Shown: piece after piece, positions 1 to 7,893 of the stretch
Numbering within the stretch: the stretch's first letter is position 1
Layout: each line of letters begins with the position of its first letter
IMG/VR virus record: IMGVR_UViG_3300032287_002524
Location: 1-31,166 of that record
Source: a virus
Strand: one strand, 5' to 3'
DNA length: 31,166 nucleotides
The notes under the pieces: model-generated
Seen by the model: only the letters and a program-made list of their open reading frames with translations
Databases searched by the model: none
What the model was told of the DNA's origin: nothing
Translations under genes and position numbers: made by a program

Positions 1-2
1 CG

Positions 3-98
3 ATCAGCACGGACACTATGCCCTGCCGTATCGATGTTCTGTACGGCTACAAGACGATCCGCGCACAGCTGGCCGCGCGTATCCACGCTGACGGCTGA
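3..98 (+). CDS. Major capsid protein, C-terminal end (partial)
   Basis: Open from the window edge to a TGA at 96-98, giving 31 residues of C-terminus. The text (TMPCRIDVLYGYKTIRAQLA and onward) resembles the end of P22-type coat proteins, where a 'DxLYGxKTxRPELAxR' ending is common. It lies immediately before the head-tail adaptor gene, which is where the coat protein sits in such phages. The identification rests on a short segment plus context, so it is moderate. The rest of the gene would lie past the other end of the window if the genome is circular. Confidence 0.55.
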   Translation: MSTDTMPCRIDVLYGYKTIRAQLAARIHADG

Positions 99-121
99 TC
101 GGTCTAAGCGTTAAGCAGTAA

Positions 122-146
122 GGGGCCGGCTCACAAGGCTGGCCCC
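122..146 (+). terminator. GC-rich stem-loop after the capsid gene
   Basis: A 9-bp inverted repeat (GGGGCCGGC at 122-130, GCTGGCCCC at 138-146, one G-U pair) encloses a 7-nt loop between the capsid stop and the adaptor start. No T-run follows, so it may be a weak or factor-dependent attenuator, or a transcript-stabilising hairpin that favours coat-protein mRNA, rather than a full intrinsic terminator. Confidence 0.45.
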
Positions 147-165
147 ACCATCACCAGAGGGAACT

Positions 166-798
166 ATGGCGCTCACGACATACGCGGGACTGAAGACCGA
201 GGTGGCCGCATGGCTGCATCGCAACGATCTGACAGACAGGATTCCGACGTTTATCGAGTTTGCTACCAACCGACTTGCTCGCACCATTACGTCGCCACGG
301 ATGGAAGCATCCACAACGCTGAGCGTGGTTAATGGCGTTGCGTCGATCCCCAGCAATTTTCGCTCAGCCATTGCCATGACGCTGGGCACGGTTGAGTACA
401 AGGCCATCACCGCCGCAGACATGCGGGCTATGGATCAAGGCGGCATCCGGCCCACTTACCCGGTGTATTCGATCGTTAACAACCAAATTAAGGTCTACCC
501 GGCTGAGAGTTCGTCGCCCACCTTTATCTACTCGGTTCAGCTAACAAACTTGGTAGCAGATAGCGACACCAACTGGGTGTTGCAGGACTACCCAGATGTG
601 TATCTCATGGCATCGCTTGCTGAAGCGCGCAAGTTTGTGCTGGATGACACGCGCCTGGTGCAGTACGAACAGATGACCATTGCGCGCATTGCGGAGCTGA
701 ACCGCAACGAGCTGCGCAACGTCGAGAATTCGGCCACCTGGTACAAGCAGCGCGAACTGCCGGTGCATCTGCCGGCCTACGACATCAGGTTCGGCTGA
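166..798 (+). CDS. Head-tail adaptor protein
   Basis: 210 residues. The N-terminus (TTYAGLKTEVAAWLHR, then IPTFIEFATNRLARTI) matches the phage adaptor family typified by the SU10/P22-gp4-like adaptors: a helical protein that forms the ring under the portal and links it to the tail. A helix-rich segment (residues about 140-185, YLMASLAEARKFVLDDTRLV) is followed by the W-Y-K ending usual in this group. The start is preceded by AGAGGGA at a good distance. It stands directly before the tail hub gene, one base from its start, as expected for connector genes. Family assignment is by remembered motif pattern. Confidence 0.7.
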   Translation: MALTTYAGLKTEVAAWLHRNDLTDRIPTFIEFATNRLARTITSPRMEASTTLSVVNGVASIPSNFRSAIAMTLGTVEYKAITAADMRAMDQGGIRPTYPVYSIVNNQIKVYPAESSSPTFIYSVQLTNLVADSDTNWVLQDYPDVYLMASLAEARKFVLDDTRLVQYEQMTIARIAELNRNELRNVENSATWYKQRELPVHLPAYDIRFG

Positions 799-799
799 C

Positions 800-2269
800 A
801 TGCTGGTGCCGCTGACGCAATTCGCACCGGACTCCGATCCCGGTGTGGCCGGCGCACTGGTAGACGCTACCGGCGTCATGCCCATCGAGCGCTCTATCAA
901 ATCCGCTCCAGAGGCGCTAGACACCGGTATCGCTACCGCCGCATCCGAAATCTACGGCGCGGCCACTGTGGAGCGCGTAGACAGCAGCAAGACGCTATAC
1001 ATGGGCACAGCCACGAAGCTGTATTCGGCAAGCGGCTCAACATGGACAGACGTTACCCGCTCTGCAAGCAACTACTCAGCGCCCGCGTCCAGTAGCTGGT
1101 ACTTCACCACCTTCGGCAACCAAGTGCTGGCGGCCAACAACGGCACGGTGATGCAGGTATCCACTGGCGGCTTGTTTGCTGACATCAGCGGCGCACCGCG
1201 TGCCGAGATTGTCGAAACGGTCGGCTTGTTTGTTATGGCGTTTAACGCATCCGATGGCTTGAGCTGGGACTACGACGACGGCTGGTGGAGCAGCGCGCAG
1301 GCCAACGCCACCGACTGGACGCCTGCCATTGCAAGCGGCTCTGTGCGTGGACGGCTATACGCCACCCCTGGCCCCATTCGTGCCGCCAAGCCATTAGGCG
1401 AGCAGATGGTGGTGTACAAGAACTCGGGCGTGTACCTGGGCACCAACTCAGGCCCGCCGCTGTGGTGGACGTGGCAGCTTGTGCCAGGTGATGGCGGCTG
1501 CGTTGGCCGCTATGCGGTGGCGCAGATTGTGGTGAATGGTGCGCCCGCACATTTTGTTGTCGGCCCGCGCGGTATGTATGTGTTCGACGGCTCGCGCCCT
1601 GTTAAAATTGGCGACGGGATAGTACGTCGGTGGTTTTATCAGCGACTGAATCCAACCTACCGCGAGAAAACCTCTTGCGTCGTAGACCGCGCAGAAGGCG
1701 TCGTCTACATCCTGTTTGCCAATAGCGAGTCAACGGGCAGCCTGAATGACTGCCTGATCTATTCGTATCTCACCGGCAAGTGGGGCAGGGGGCGCAACTA
1801 CGCAGCCCGCTTTGGCCTGCAGTACCTGGCCCCGTCCAGTACGTTCGATACCGTGCCGCCAGTTGGTGTGACGTACGAAGCCATCGACGCACCGAGCTAT
1901 GACGACCTGTTCCGCGACGCGGACATGGAAGCGGCGGCAATCGTTACCACTGGCGACCGCATCGCAACGCTGAACGGTTCGGCCAACAGCAGCAGCTTTC
2001 GCACAACCTACTTCGGCACTGACGGCAACTTGTCGCTGATGCGCCGGGTGCGTCCGCGCTTCATTGCCAACCCCACCGCTGCCAGCATGAACTTGCTGGT
2101 GGGTGATGCGCTGGGCGATGTGCCATCCACATACCAGTCGGCCACCTATATCGACAAGAGATTCGATGTATTGGCAGAGGCGCGCTGGCATCAGGTGGAT
2201 ATGACGGTGACGGGCGGGTTTGAGATTACCGCGCTGGACGTGGATCTGTCGGGAGTCAGCGAAGAGTGA
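800..2269 (+). CDS. Tail hub / nozzle-like structural protein
   Basis: 489 residues, beginning one base after the adaptor stop. The protein is rich in Gly, Ser, Thr and aromatic residues and has repeating short beta-strand segments (for example VVYKNSGVYLGT, PAHFVVGPRGMYVFDGS, GVVYILFANSES). This resembles the beta-propeller tail proteins that follow the adaptor in many podoviruses and that replace P22 gp10/T7 gp12. It would form the tail tube hub through which DNA is ejected. No catalytic motif is visible. The assignment depends on size, composition and position; a specific family name is not certain. Confidence 0.55.
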   Translation: MLVPLTQFAPDSDPGVAGALVDATGVMPIERSIKSAPEALDTGIATAASEIYGAATVERVDSSKTLYMGTATKLYSASGSTWTDVTRSASNYSAPASSSWYFTTFGNQVLAANNGTVMQVSTGGLFADISGAPRAEIVETVGLFVMAFNASDGLSWDYDDGWWSSAQANATDWTPAIASGSVRGRLYATPGPIRAAKPLGEQMVVYKNSGVYLGTNSGPPLWWTWQLVPGDGGCVGRYAVAQIVVNGAPAHFVVGPRGMYVFDGSRPVKIGDGIVRRWFYQRLNPTYREKTSCVVDRAEGVVYILFANSESTGSLNDCLIYSYLTGKWGRGRNYAARFGLQYLAPSSTFDTVPPVGVTYEAIDAPSYDDLFRDADMEAAAIVTTGDRIATLNGSANSSSFRTTYFGTDGNLSLMRRVRPRFIANPTAASMNLLVGDALGDVPSTYQSATYIDKRFDVLAEARWHQVDMTVTGGFEITALDVDLSGVSEE

Positions 2270-2282
2270 AGCTGAAAAACAA

Positions 2283-2591
2283 ATGAAGCTCAACGAAGAC
2301 CCGGTGCTGCCGTCGCTGACGGGGCCAACCTTCCTGCCATTTCTAAAGTACCTGCTGGCCAGCCTTGCTCGCCAAGTGAATGGGGCAACAGAGGGCCGCA
2401 TTGCCTCCATCCACGCTGCCAATACCTCGTTCCCGACGACGGGCGATTGGATGCAGGGCGATGTGGTGCGCAACAGCACGCCGACGGAGCTGGGCACGGC
2501 TGGCAGCAAGTATGTGATTACAGAGTGGGTGTGCGTTGCGAGCGGCACGCCTGGCACTTGGGTAGCCGCTCGATCATTGACGGGGAACTGA
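2283..2591 (+). CDS. Small structural protein
   Basis: 102 residues from the ATG at 2283. This start is preferred over in-frame codons inside the previous gene because it leaves a normal 13-base gap. The N-terminus is Pro/Leu-rich. The C-terminal half (GDWMQGDVVRNSTPTELG, then WVCVASGTPGTWVA) resembles the short 'GDVVxN...GWVCxxxGTPGTW' module that ends many phage tail and receptor-binding proteins. It is probably a virion protein lying between the hub and the ejection proteins. No further function can be read. Confidence 0.55.
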   Translation: MKLNEDPVLPSLTGPTFLPFLKYLLASLARQVNGATEGRIASIHAANTSFPTTGDWMQGDVVRNSTPTELGTAGSKYVITEWVCVASGTPGTWVAARSLTGN

Positions 2592-2592
2592 T

Positions 2593-3645
2593 ATGGCTGA
2601 TTCTAGTGGATTGCTTGGCCTGCTTGGCACGATAGGCGGCAGCGCTGTTGGCATGCCGTGGCTTGGCGCTGCATTGGGTGGTGTAGGCGCTGCATTGGGT
2701 GGGGCTTCGTCCAAAAACAGCGGCAGGCAAACAACCACCACAGAGTTACCGAGCTACCTGCAGCCTTATGGGCCCGAATACGCCCAGCGTGTGCAGGACA
2801 CAGCCAACTTGCCGTATCCCGACTACCAGTACAACCGCGTTGCCCCGTTCACCGAGGACACGCTGGCCGGCATGGACATGGCGCGCAATGCCGCCAACTA
2901 CAACCAGCCGCTGTTCGATCAGGCGCAAGGCGAACTGTCCAAAACGATGTCTGGCGCGTACCTGTCGCCGGATAGCAACCCGTACCTGCGTGGCACCTAC
3001 GACGCCGCTGCGGGCCGTATGGCCGATGCGTACAAGAACGGTACTGGCGCGCAGACCAATGCCGCTGCGGGATTCGGTGGTGCATTTGGCGGCAGCGCGC
3101 AGTCAGAGCTGCAAGGCCAGCAGAGCCGCGCATTCGGCGACTCGCTGGGCCAGCTTGGGCTTGGGCTGTACGGGCAGAACTTCCAAGCAGAGCGTGGTCG
3201 CCAACTCGGTGCGGCGCAATTCGCCCCAACTTTTGCTGGCTCACGGCAAGCGTTTGATTTCGGCAATGCCAACGCACTGAACAGCATCGGCCAGCAGCAG
3301 CAAGCGCTCGGCCAGAACTATCTCAACGCCGACTACGCGCAGTTCCAAGACGCTAACAACTACCCGTACAAACAGCTTGATGTGTACGCATCCATGTTCA
3401 ATCCCAACCTGGGACGCACTGCCTCGCAGTCGCAGTCGATGAACCCGGCGCTAGGTGCGTTGGGTGGCGCTGCAGGCGGGCTGGGTATGGCGAGAAGTTT
3501 TGGGCTGCTGGGCGGCGGCAACCCGTTTGCTTCACAAGCCGGATCAGCACTGAGCAACGAAGTTGGCAGGATGGGCAGCAGCACCTGGAATCCTTTCAGC
3601 GACTACAACACTGGCCGCAATGGCTGGGGCAGCTACGGCGAATAA
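2593..3645 (+). CDS. Internal virion / DNA ejection protein (Gly-rich)
   Basis: 350 residues. It starts with a glycine-zipper hydrophobic segment (residues about 5-40, with repeated G-x3-G spacing) that could insert in a membrane. A long Gln/Asn/Ala/Tyr-rich helical region follows (QLGAAQFAPTFAGSRQAFDF, YLNADYAQFQDANNYPYKQL). The same vocabulary is found in podovirus proteins encoded between tail hub and lytic ejection protein and thought to leave the virion with the DNA. A second Gly-rich stretch lies near residues 285-320. RBS GGGGA lies upstream. It is the first of a run of ejection-type genes. Confidence 0.55.
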   Translation: MADSSGLLGLLGTIGGSAVGMPWLGAALGGVGAALGGASSKNSGRQTTTTELPSYLQPYGPEYAQRVQDTANLPYPDYQYNRVAPFTEDTLAGMDMARNAANYNQPLFDQAQGELSKTMSGAYLSPDSNPYLRGTYDAAAGRMADAYKNGTGAQTNAAAGFGGAFGGSAQSELQGQQSRAFGDSLGQLGLGLYGQNFQAERGRQLGAAQFAPTFAGSRQAFDFGNANALNSIGQQQQALGQNYLNADYAQFQDANNYPYKQLDVYASMFNPNLGRTASQSQSMNPALGALGGAAGGLGMARSFGLLGGGNPFASQAGSALSNEVGRMGSSTWNPFSDYNTGRNGWGSYGE

Positions 3646-3654
3646 GGAAAAATC

Positions 3655-3996
3655 ATGAACTGGTCGGATATCACTAGCGGCTACGGGTCGCAGATGGGCG
3701 GGCTGCTGGGCGGTTCGCCGCAGTTCCAAGGCATGTTCGGGCAGAGCATGCCCGCACGGTTTGGGCAACTGTTCGCCAATGGCAGCATGGGCTTTCAATC
3801 ACCGTTCCCGCAATACGGCGGCAACACCCGCAGCGCGCAGATGATGAACAACTACATGGGCGGGCTGCTGTCGCGCAGACAGGGCTACCAGCCGCCTCCC
3901 ATGCCAATGCGTGCCCCAGTCGCTGCGCCTGCTGCGCCGAGCTACGGCGGCGGCGGTACGGGCTACGACTCCTACTCTCCCACGACGGGAGGCTGA
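3655..3996 (+). CDS. Small Gly/Met/Gln-rich virion protein
   Basis: 113 residues of low-complexity sequence, with many Met-Gly-Gly and Phe-Gly-Gln steps, a Pro-rich stretch near residues 80-95 and a Gly-rich tail. RBS AAGGA is 6 bases before the ATG. No known domain is visible. Its composition and place between two ejection-type proteins, with a one-base gap to the next start, suggest a small injected or scaffold-like virion component. Function is not assigned. Confidence 0.5.
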   Translation: MNWSDITSGYGSQMGGLLGGSPQFQGMFGQSMPARFGQLFANGSMGFQSPFPQYGGNTRSAQMMNNYMGGLLSRRQGYQPPPMPMRAPVAAPAAPSYGGGGTGYDSYSPTTGG

Positions 3997-3997
3997 C

Positions 3998-5620
3998 ATG
4001 CCGGGATTGCTCGATGCACGCGGCGGGTTCAATGACCCGATCACCATGGGCCTGCTGGGTGCGTCGCAGGCATTGCTGACGCCCATGTCGCAGGGTGGCG
4101 GGCTGGGCGCTGCGTTTGGCGCGTTTCCGGCTGCACAGCAGGCTGCGGAAGCCAACCGCTACAAGCAGATGCTGCAGGCGTATCAAATGCGCAAAATGCA
4201 GCAGGAAGACGAAGACAGGCAGGCCGCGCGCGATATGGATGCGCAGATCAAGGCCGCTGCACGCAATTCGTTTGTCCAACCCTCGCCGGGTTCACTTGGC
4301 GGCGGTATTGCGCCTGGCTCACAACAAGGCCGCATGTTGCTTGAATCTATGTCAGGCGATCCAGAGTTCGACCGAGCCAACTTGGGCGCAATCAACAGCG
4401 CGGCGAATACTGTTGGGCCAAAAGAAGCGGTTTCGTTGCCGACGCAGGGCGGGTTTGACCAGAACAACTTTATCAATGAACTGATAAAAGTCAGCCCGCT
4501 GAAAGCATTGGAGCTGCGCAAGTCGCTGCAAGGCGAATCGCCGTGGGCAAAAGTCTCTCCCAAAGACTACACATCACAGTCTGTTGCGCGGTTTGCTGCC
4601 ACTGGCAATCCAGCCGATCTGGTCGCTACAACGGAAGACAGTTTTCAGTACGTTCAAGGAGTTCCAGGCAACGATTACGCGCCGAGCATGCCAGCGGGCG
4701 TGTTTGACAGAAGGACTGCAACATTCAGGCCGTATGGGCAAGCCACGTCATCTGGGCCAAATGCCTCGTTTGCCCCAAACAGTCCGACGTCGCCCACTGG
4801 TCAGGCCACGCCAAGTGCGGCCCTAGGTCAGCAACCAGCCGGCACGCTAGAGCCCGCAGACCCGCTTGCGCCATGGAGCGGGTTGCCGCCAAGAAAAGCC
4901 GACGAAGTAAAGATTCGTGAAGGCGAGCGAATCAGAAAGCAGCTTGACGAAGAGCGTCAAGGTCTCCGCCAGGAAGCCGGGACAATTTCCAAGATGAACC
5001 AATTCGGGGCGCTGAATAGGCGTACTGCAACTGGTGACGCGCTGTCGAAAACTCTGCCGTCCGTGTCGTCATTCTTCTCGGATGATGCCGCCAACATGAA
5101 AGCGTTGACTGCATCGCTTGCCCCAAGAGAACGCACCCCGGGTTCCGGCACAACTTCTGACAAGGATTTGGCGCTGTTCATTCAGGCCGTTCCGTCGATT
5201 GATAAGCCTGGCCCAGTCAACCAAGCCATTCGACTTGCCCGTCAAGCGATGTACAACAGGGACGCGGATTATCTAAACGCTAAGGAAGCCTACTTCGCTC
5301 GGCGAGGCCACGTTACCGGCTTTGACGCTGAGTGGGATAAATACGCAAACGAAATGCCACTGTTTTCAAACGACGCCACGCCCGATGATTTCAAACTCAA
5401 TCGCGGTGTCGTCACCTTTGAGAAGTGGCAAAAAGGCGGGGCAAAGCAACCGCAAAGCGGGTCAACTCAAACCGGTATCGGCACGCAGACAGTCAGCGGG
5501 CAGGTTTTGGGGCCAAAGGTTGCTAACTGGGCCAGCGTGCTGCTAACCGCGGAAAAGAACAACAAGACGCCCGAGCAGGTTAGGCAGGATTTGATCAACG
5601 ACGGCTGGACAATTCGTTAA
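3998..5620 (+). CDS. Internal virion / DNA ejection protein
   Basis: 540 residues from the ATG at 3998; an upstream in-frame codon would overlap the previous gene by 86 bases and has no RBS, while 3998 follows GGGAGG. A Gly/Ala-rich hydrophobic N-terminus (residues 18-50) is followed by a charged helix (KQMLQAYQMRKMQQEDEDRQ). Next come a Pro/Ser/Gln linker (about 260-320) and a C-terminal helical domain (about 335-470) containing SDKDLALFIQAVPSIDKPGP, a stretch I recognise from large ejection proteins of podoviruses. It probably forms part of the periplasm-spanning conduit with its neighbours. Confidence 0.6.
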   Translation: MPGLLDARGGFNDPITMGLLGASQALLTPMSQGGGLGAAFGAFPAAQQAAEANRYKQMLQAYQMRKMQQEDEDRQAARDMDAQIKAAARNSFVQPSPGSLGGGIAPGSQQGRMLLESMSGDPEFDRANLGAINSAANTVGPKEAVSLPTQGGFDQNNFINELIKVSPLKALELRKSLQGESPWAKVSPKDYTSQSVARFAATGNPADLVATTEDSFQYVQGVPGNDYAPSMPAGVFDRRTATFRPYGQATSSGPNASFAPNSPTSPTGQATPSAALGQQPAGTLEPADPLAPWSGLPPRKADEVKIREGERIRKQLDEERQGLRQEAGTISKMNQFGALNRRTATGDALSKTLPSVSSFFSDDAANMKALTASLAPRERTPGSGTTSDKDLALFIQAVPSIDKPGPVNQAIRLARQAMYNRDADYLNAKEAYFARRGHVTGFDAEWDKYANEMPLFSNDATPDDFKLNRGVVTFEKWQKGGAKQPQSGSTQTGIGTQTVSGQVLGPKVANWASVLLTAEKNNKTPEQVRQDLINDGWTIR

Positions 5621-5627
5621 GGCAATC

Positions 5628-7727
5628 ATGGCAAACCCTATCGCATCGTTTGTCGAAGCGCTGTTGCCGCAAGCCAAAGCAGCTGAAGCAGAAACCGGTA
5701 TCCCGGCGCATATCCTGCTAGGCCAGGCCGGGTTAGAAACCGGGTGGGGCAAGTCACTGCCAAAGAACGCAGACGGCACATCATCAAACAACTACTTTGG
5801 TATCAAAGCCGGCGGCAATTGGCAGGGTAAGTCTGCAAGGACGGCAACCAACGAAGAGGTTGGCGGCCGTATGGTGCGCATACAAGACGATTTTCGCGCC
5901 TACGATAACCCATCGCAATCAATGGCCGACTGGGCAAAGCTGCTAGGCGACAACCGCTATGCAAACGCACGGGCGGCGGCAATGAAGGGTGATCCGTCAG
6001 AGTTTGGCGCGCAAATCTACAAAGCCGGCTACGCAACGGACTCGCGCTATCCGCAGAAAGTATCGGCGGCTATCAGCGCAGTGCAGCGCGAAATGGGCGG
6101 CAGTGATGCCCAAGACTTGTCTGCGCAGTTGTATGGGCAAAAGCCAGCCCAAGATGCGCAAGACTTGTCATCGCAGCTCTACAACAAGCAAACAAAAGTG
6201 CCGACAGCGCAGGAGCGTCCCGGCGCGTTCATGCGTGGGGCGCAAGGCATAGCCCAAGGCATTGCAGACCCTATTAACGCGCTGGGCCAGTTGTTCACGC
6301 AGGCAGGGGCTTCCGTTGGCCTACCTGGTGCTGCAAACAAGGCCGCCGAGTTCAATAAGTACGTTACCCAGCAGGACGCGCAATACAAGCGCGACGTGCG
6401 TGGCGGGCAAGATGACTTTGACTTTGGGCGCATGACTGGCAACGCAGTTGGCACGCTGCCGTTGACTATGGCCGCTCCTGTTGGCGCATCTATGGCAAGT
6501 GCGGCAGGTTTGGGCGCCGGCGCTGGGCTGCTGTCTGGCGCATTGCAGCCAGTGACGCAGGGCGACTTTTGGGATGAGAAGCGCAAGCAGGCTATGGCGG
6601 GTGCCGCAGGTGGCGCGGCGTTTGGCGCTGGTGGCAAGCTGTTGTCGGGGATGATTTCCCCCACCGTCAACCCGCAGGTTGCGATGCTGCGGCGAGAGGG
6701 CGTTACGCCAACCATCGGACAGATCATGGGCGGCGGCTTTAAGTCTGCAGAAGAAAAGCTGACTTCGTTGCCGTTCGTAGGCAGCGCCATCCGATCTGGA
6801 CAACAACGTGCTGCCGGAGAGCTAAACGAGGCGGCGTTCAATCGCGCATTAGCACCGATTGGCCAAAAGCTGCCGGCGGGCCAGATTGGCAATGACGCGG
6901 TGCTGTTTACCACTCAGAAGCTAAAGTCCGCCTACGATAACGCGCTGAACGCTGTTGGCCCAATTGGAGTAGATAACCAATTGATGGGCAGCCTAAACCA
7001 GCTTCGCGCAGGGCTGGCTGTGTTGCCTAAAGATAAAGACGATCAATTCGTTAGGATTTTGCAGAAAGAAATTCTTGACCGCACGCAAAACGGCAGATTG
7101 ACTCCAGAAGCGATGAAGGCCGCAGAAAGTAATCTTGGCTTTCAAGCTAAAGGCTATTTGAGTAGTCCTGATTTTGATATTCGTCAGCTTGGCGAAGCAA
7201 TTGAGGCTGCGCAAGACGCGCTTAGGCAATCCGTAGAGCGCCAAGCGCCACCCGGCGCGGCCAACATGGTTCAAGCTGCAAACGCTGGTTGGGCAAACTT
7301 TAAACGGGTGCAGCGAGCTGCTTCTTACGTTGGAACCGATGAAGGCATATTTACGCCAGCGCAGCTGCAGTCAGCCGTTCGCGCAACAGACAGAAGCAAA
7401 GACAAGGCGCGCTTTGCAGAAGGCACCGCGTTAATGCAGGACTTGTCGTCTGCCGGCAGGTCTGTCGTCGGAACAAGAACGCCAAACAGTGGCACTGCTG
7501 ATCGGTTGAACGCATCCAACTTTCTGAACCCGATGATGTGGGCGCAGGTCGCTGCTGCTATTCCTGCGTCGCTGATGTACACACCGACAGGCCAGCGACT
7601 TGCCGCTAGCGCGCTCACCGGACGCCAAGGCGCAGGCTACGGACTGCTATCTGACGCGGCTCGCAGGCTTGCTGTGCCGGGTGGCGTTGCGCTCAGCCCT
7701 GCGCTGCAAGGCCTGCTGAATCAGTGA
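5628..7727 (+). CDS. Ejection protein with glucosaminidase (FlgJ-like) domain
   Basis: 699 residues. Residues 1-155 are a glucosaminidase/GH73-like peptidoglycan hydrolase domain: HILLGQAGLETGWGKS with candidate catalytic Glu37, then SSNNYFGIKAGGNW and the DDFRAYDNPSQSMADW motif. This would cut the cell wall during DNA entry. A short duplicated linker (QDLSAQLYGQ and QDLSSQLYNK, residues about 160-185) joins it to a Gly/Ala-rich membrane-active region (about 265-350) and a long helical tail. This architecture of an N-terminal hydrolase on an internal virion protein parallels T7 gp16. RBS AAGG precedes the ATG. It ends the first late gene block, ahead of a terminator. Confidence 0.75.
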   Translation: MANPIASFVEALLPQAKAAEAETGIPAHILLGQAGLETGWGKSLPKNADGTSSNNYFGIKAGGNWQGKSARTATNEEVGGRMVRIQDDFRAYDNPSQSMADWAKLLGDNRYANARAAAMKGDPSEFGAQIYKAGYATDSRYPQKVSAAISAVQREMGGSDAQDLSAQLYGQKPAQDAQDLSSQLYNKQTKVPTAQERPGAFMRGAQGIAQGIADPINALGQLFTQAGASVGLPGAANKAAEFNKYVTQQDAQYKRDVRGGQDDFDFGRMTGNAVGTLPLTMAAPVGASMASAAGLGAGAGLLSGALQPVTQGDFWDEKRKQAMAGAAGGAAFGAGGKLLSGMISPTVNPQVAMLRREGVTPTIGQIMGGGFKSAEEKLTSLPFVGSAIRSGQQRAAGELNEAAFNRALAPIGQKLPAGQIGNDAVLFTTQKLKSAYDNALNAVGPIGVDNQLMGSLNQLRAGLAVLPKDKDDQFVRILQKEILDRTQNGRLTPEAMKAAESNLGFQAKGYLSSPDFDIRQLGEAIEAAQDALRQSVERQAPPGAANMVQAANAGWANFKRVQRAASYVGTDEGIFTPAQLQSAVRATDRSKDKARFAEGTALMQDLSSAGRSVVGTRTPNSGTADRLNASNFLNPMMWAQVAAAIPASLMYTPTGQRLAASALTGRQGAGYGLLSDAARRLAVPGGVALSPALQGLLNQ

Positions 7728-7796
7728 CACAACGGTCGGCACAACCGCAGAGATGGCCGCCACCGCCAGGATTCTGTAGTACTGCTCGCTATCCAT
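7647..7796 (-). CDS. Possible small membrane protein on the opposite strand
   Basis: 49 residues, starting at the ATG at 7796 (minus strand) and running into the 3' end of the ejection-protein gene. The start is preceded by AGAAAGG with a 6-base spacer. Residues about 8-30 (RILAVAAISAVVPTVVSLIQ) form one hydrophobic membrane segment, followed by a basic tail rich in Arg. A promoter-like pair is just upstream (GTGACG, 17 bp, TATAGA). The placement against the late operon, next to a terminator, is that of a lysogen-expressed 'moron', for example a superinfection-exclusion peptide. No family is recognised and the frame could be fortuitous. Confidence 0.35.
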   Translation of the reverse strand: MDSEQYYRILAVAAISAVVPTVVSLIQQALQRRAERNATRHSKPASRVR

Positions 7797-7806
7797 CAGA
7801 CGCCTT

Positions 7807-7835
7807 TCTATAACCGCCACATCCTGCCACGTCAC
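7807..7835 (-). promoter_or_regulatory. Candidate promoter reading left
   Basis: On the minus strand GTGACG (7830-7835) is separated by 17 bp from TATAGA (7807-7812), the same -10 hexamer found at the left early promoter. It would read into the small minus-strand membrane protein that begins at 7796. The expected RNA start falls very near the Shine-Dalgarno-like AGAAAGG, so either the RBS or the promoter assignment may be wrong. Confidence 0.3.
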
Positions 7836-7837
7836 CC

Positions 7838-7880
7838 AGCGCCACGCTGTCGGAGAACTCCGATACGGCGCTATTTTTTT
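7838..7880 (+). terminator. Intrinsic terminator upstream of the tail spike
   Basis: An outer stem AGCGCC/GGCGCT (7838-7843 with 7867-7872) and an inner stem TCGGAG/CTCCGA (7850-7855 with 7858-7863) are followed by A and seven T residues (7874-7880). This is a good rho-independent terminator for plus-strand transcription. It sits only 13 bases before the tail-spike start codon, so it would end the head/ejection transcript unless antiterminated. Confidence 0.75.
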
Positions 7881-7893
7881 GCCTGGATGAACC

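Noticed and set aside
1730-2557. 275-codon minus-strand frame opposite tail hub and small structural genes
   Set aside because: Antisense to recognised structural genes and crosses a gene boundary; no start signal or domain.
6179-6913. 244-codon minus-strand frame in the ejection protein
   Set aside because: Pro/Ser/Ala-rich composition is the mirror of the Gly/Ala-rich plus-strand gene; no RBS or motif.
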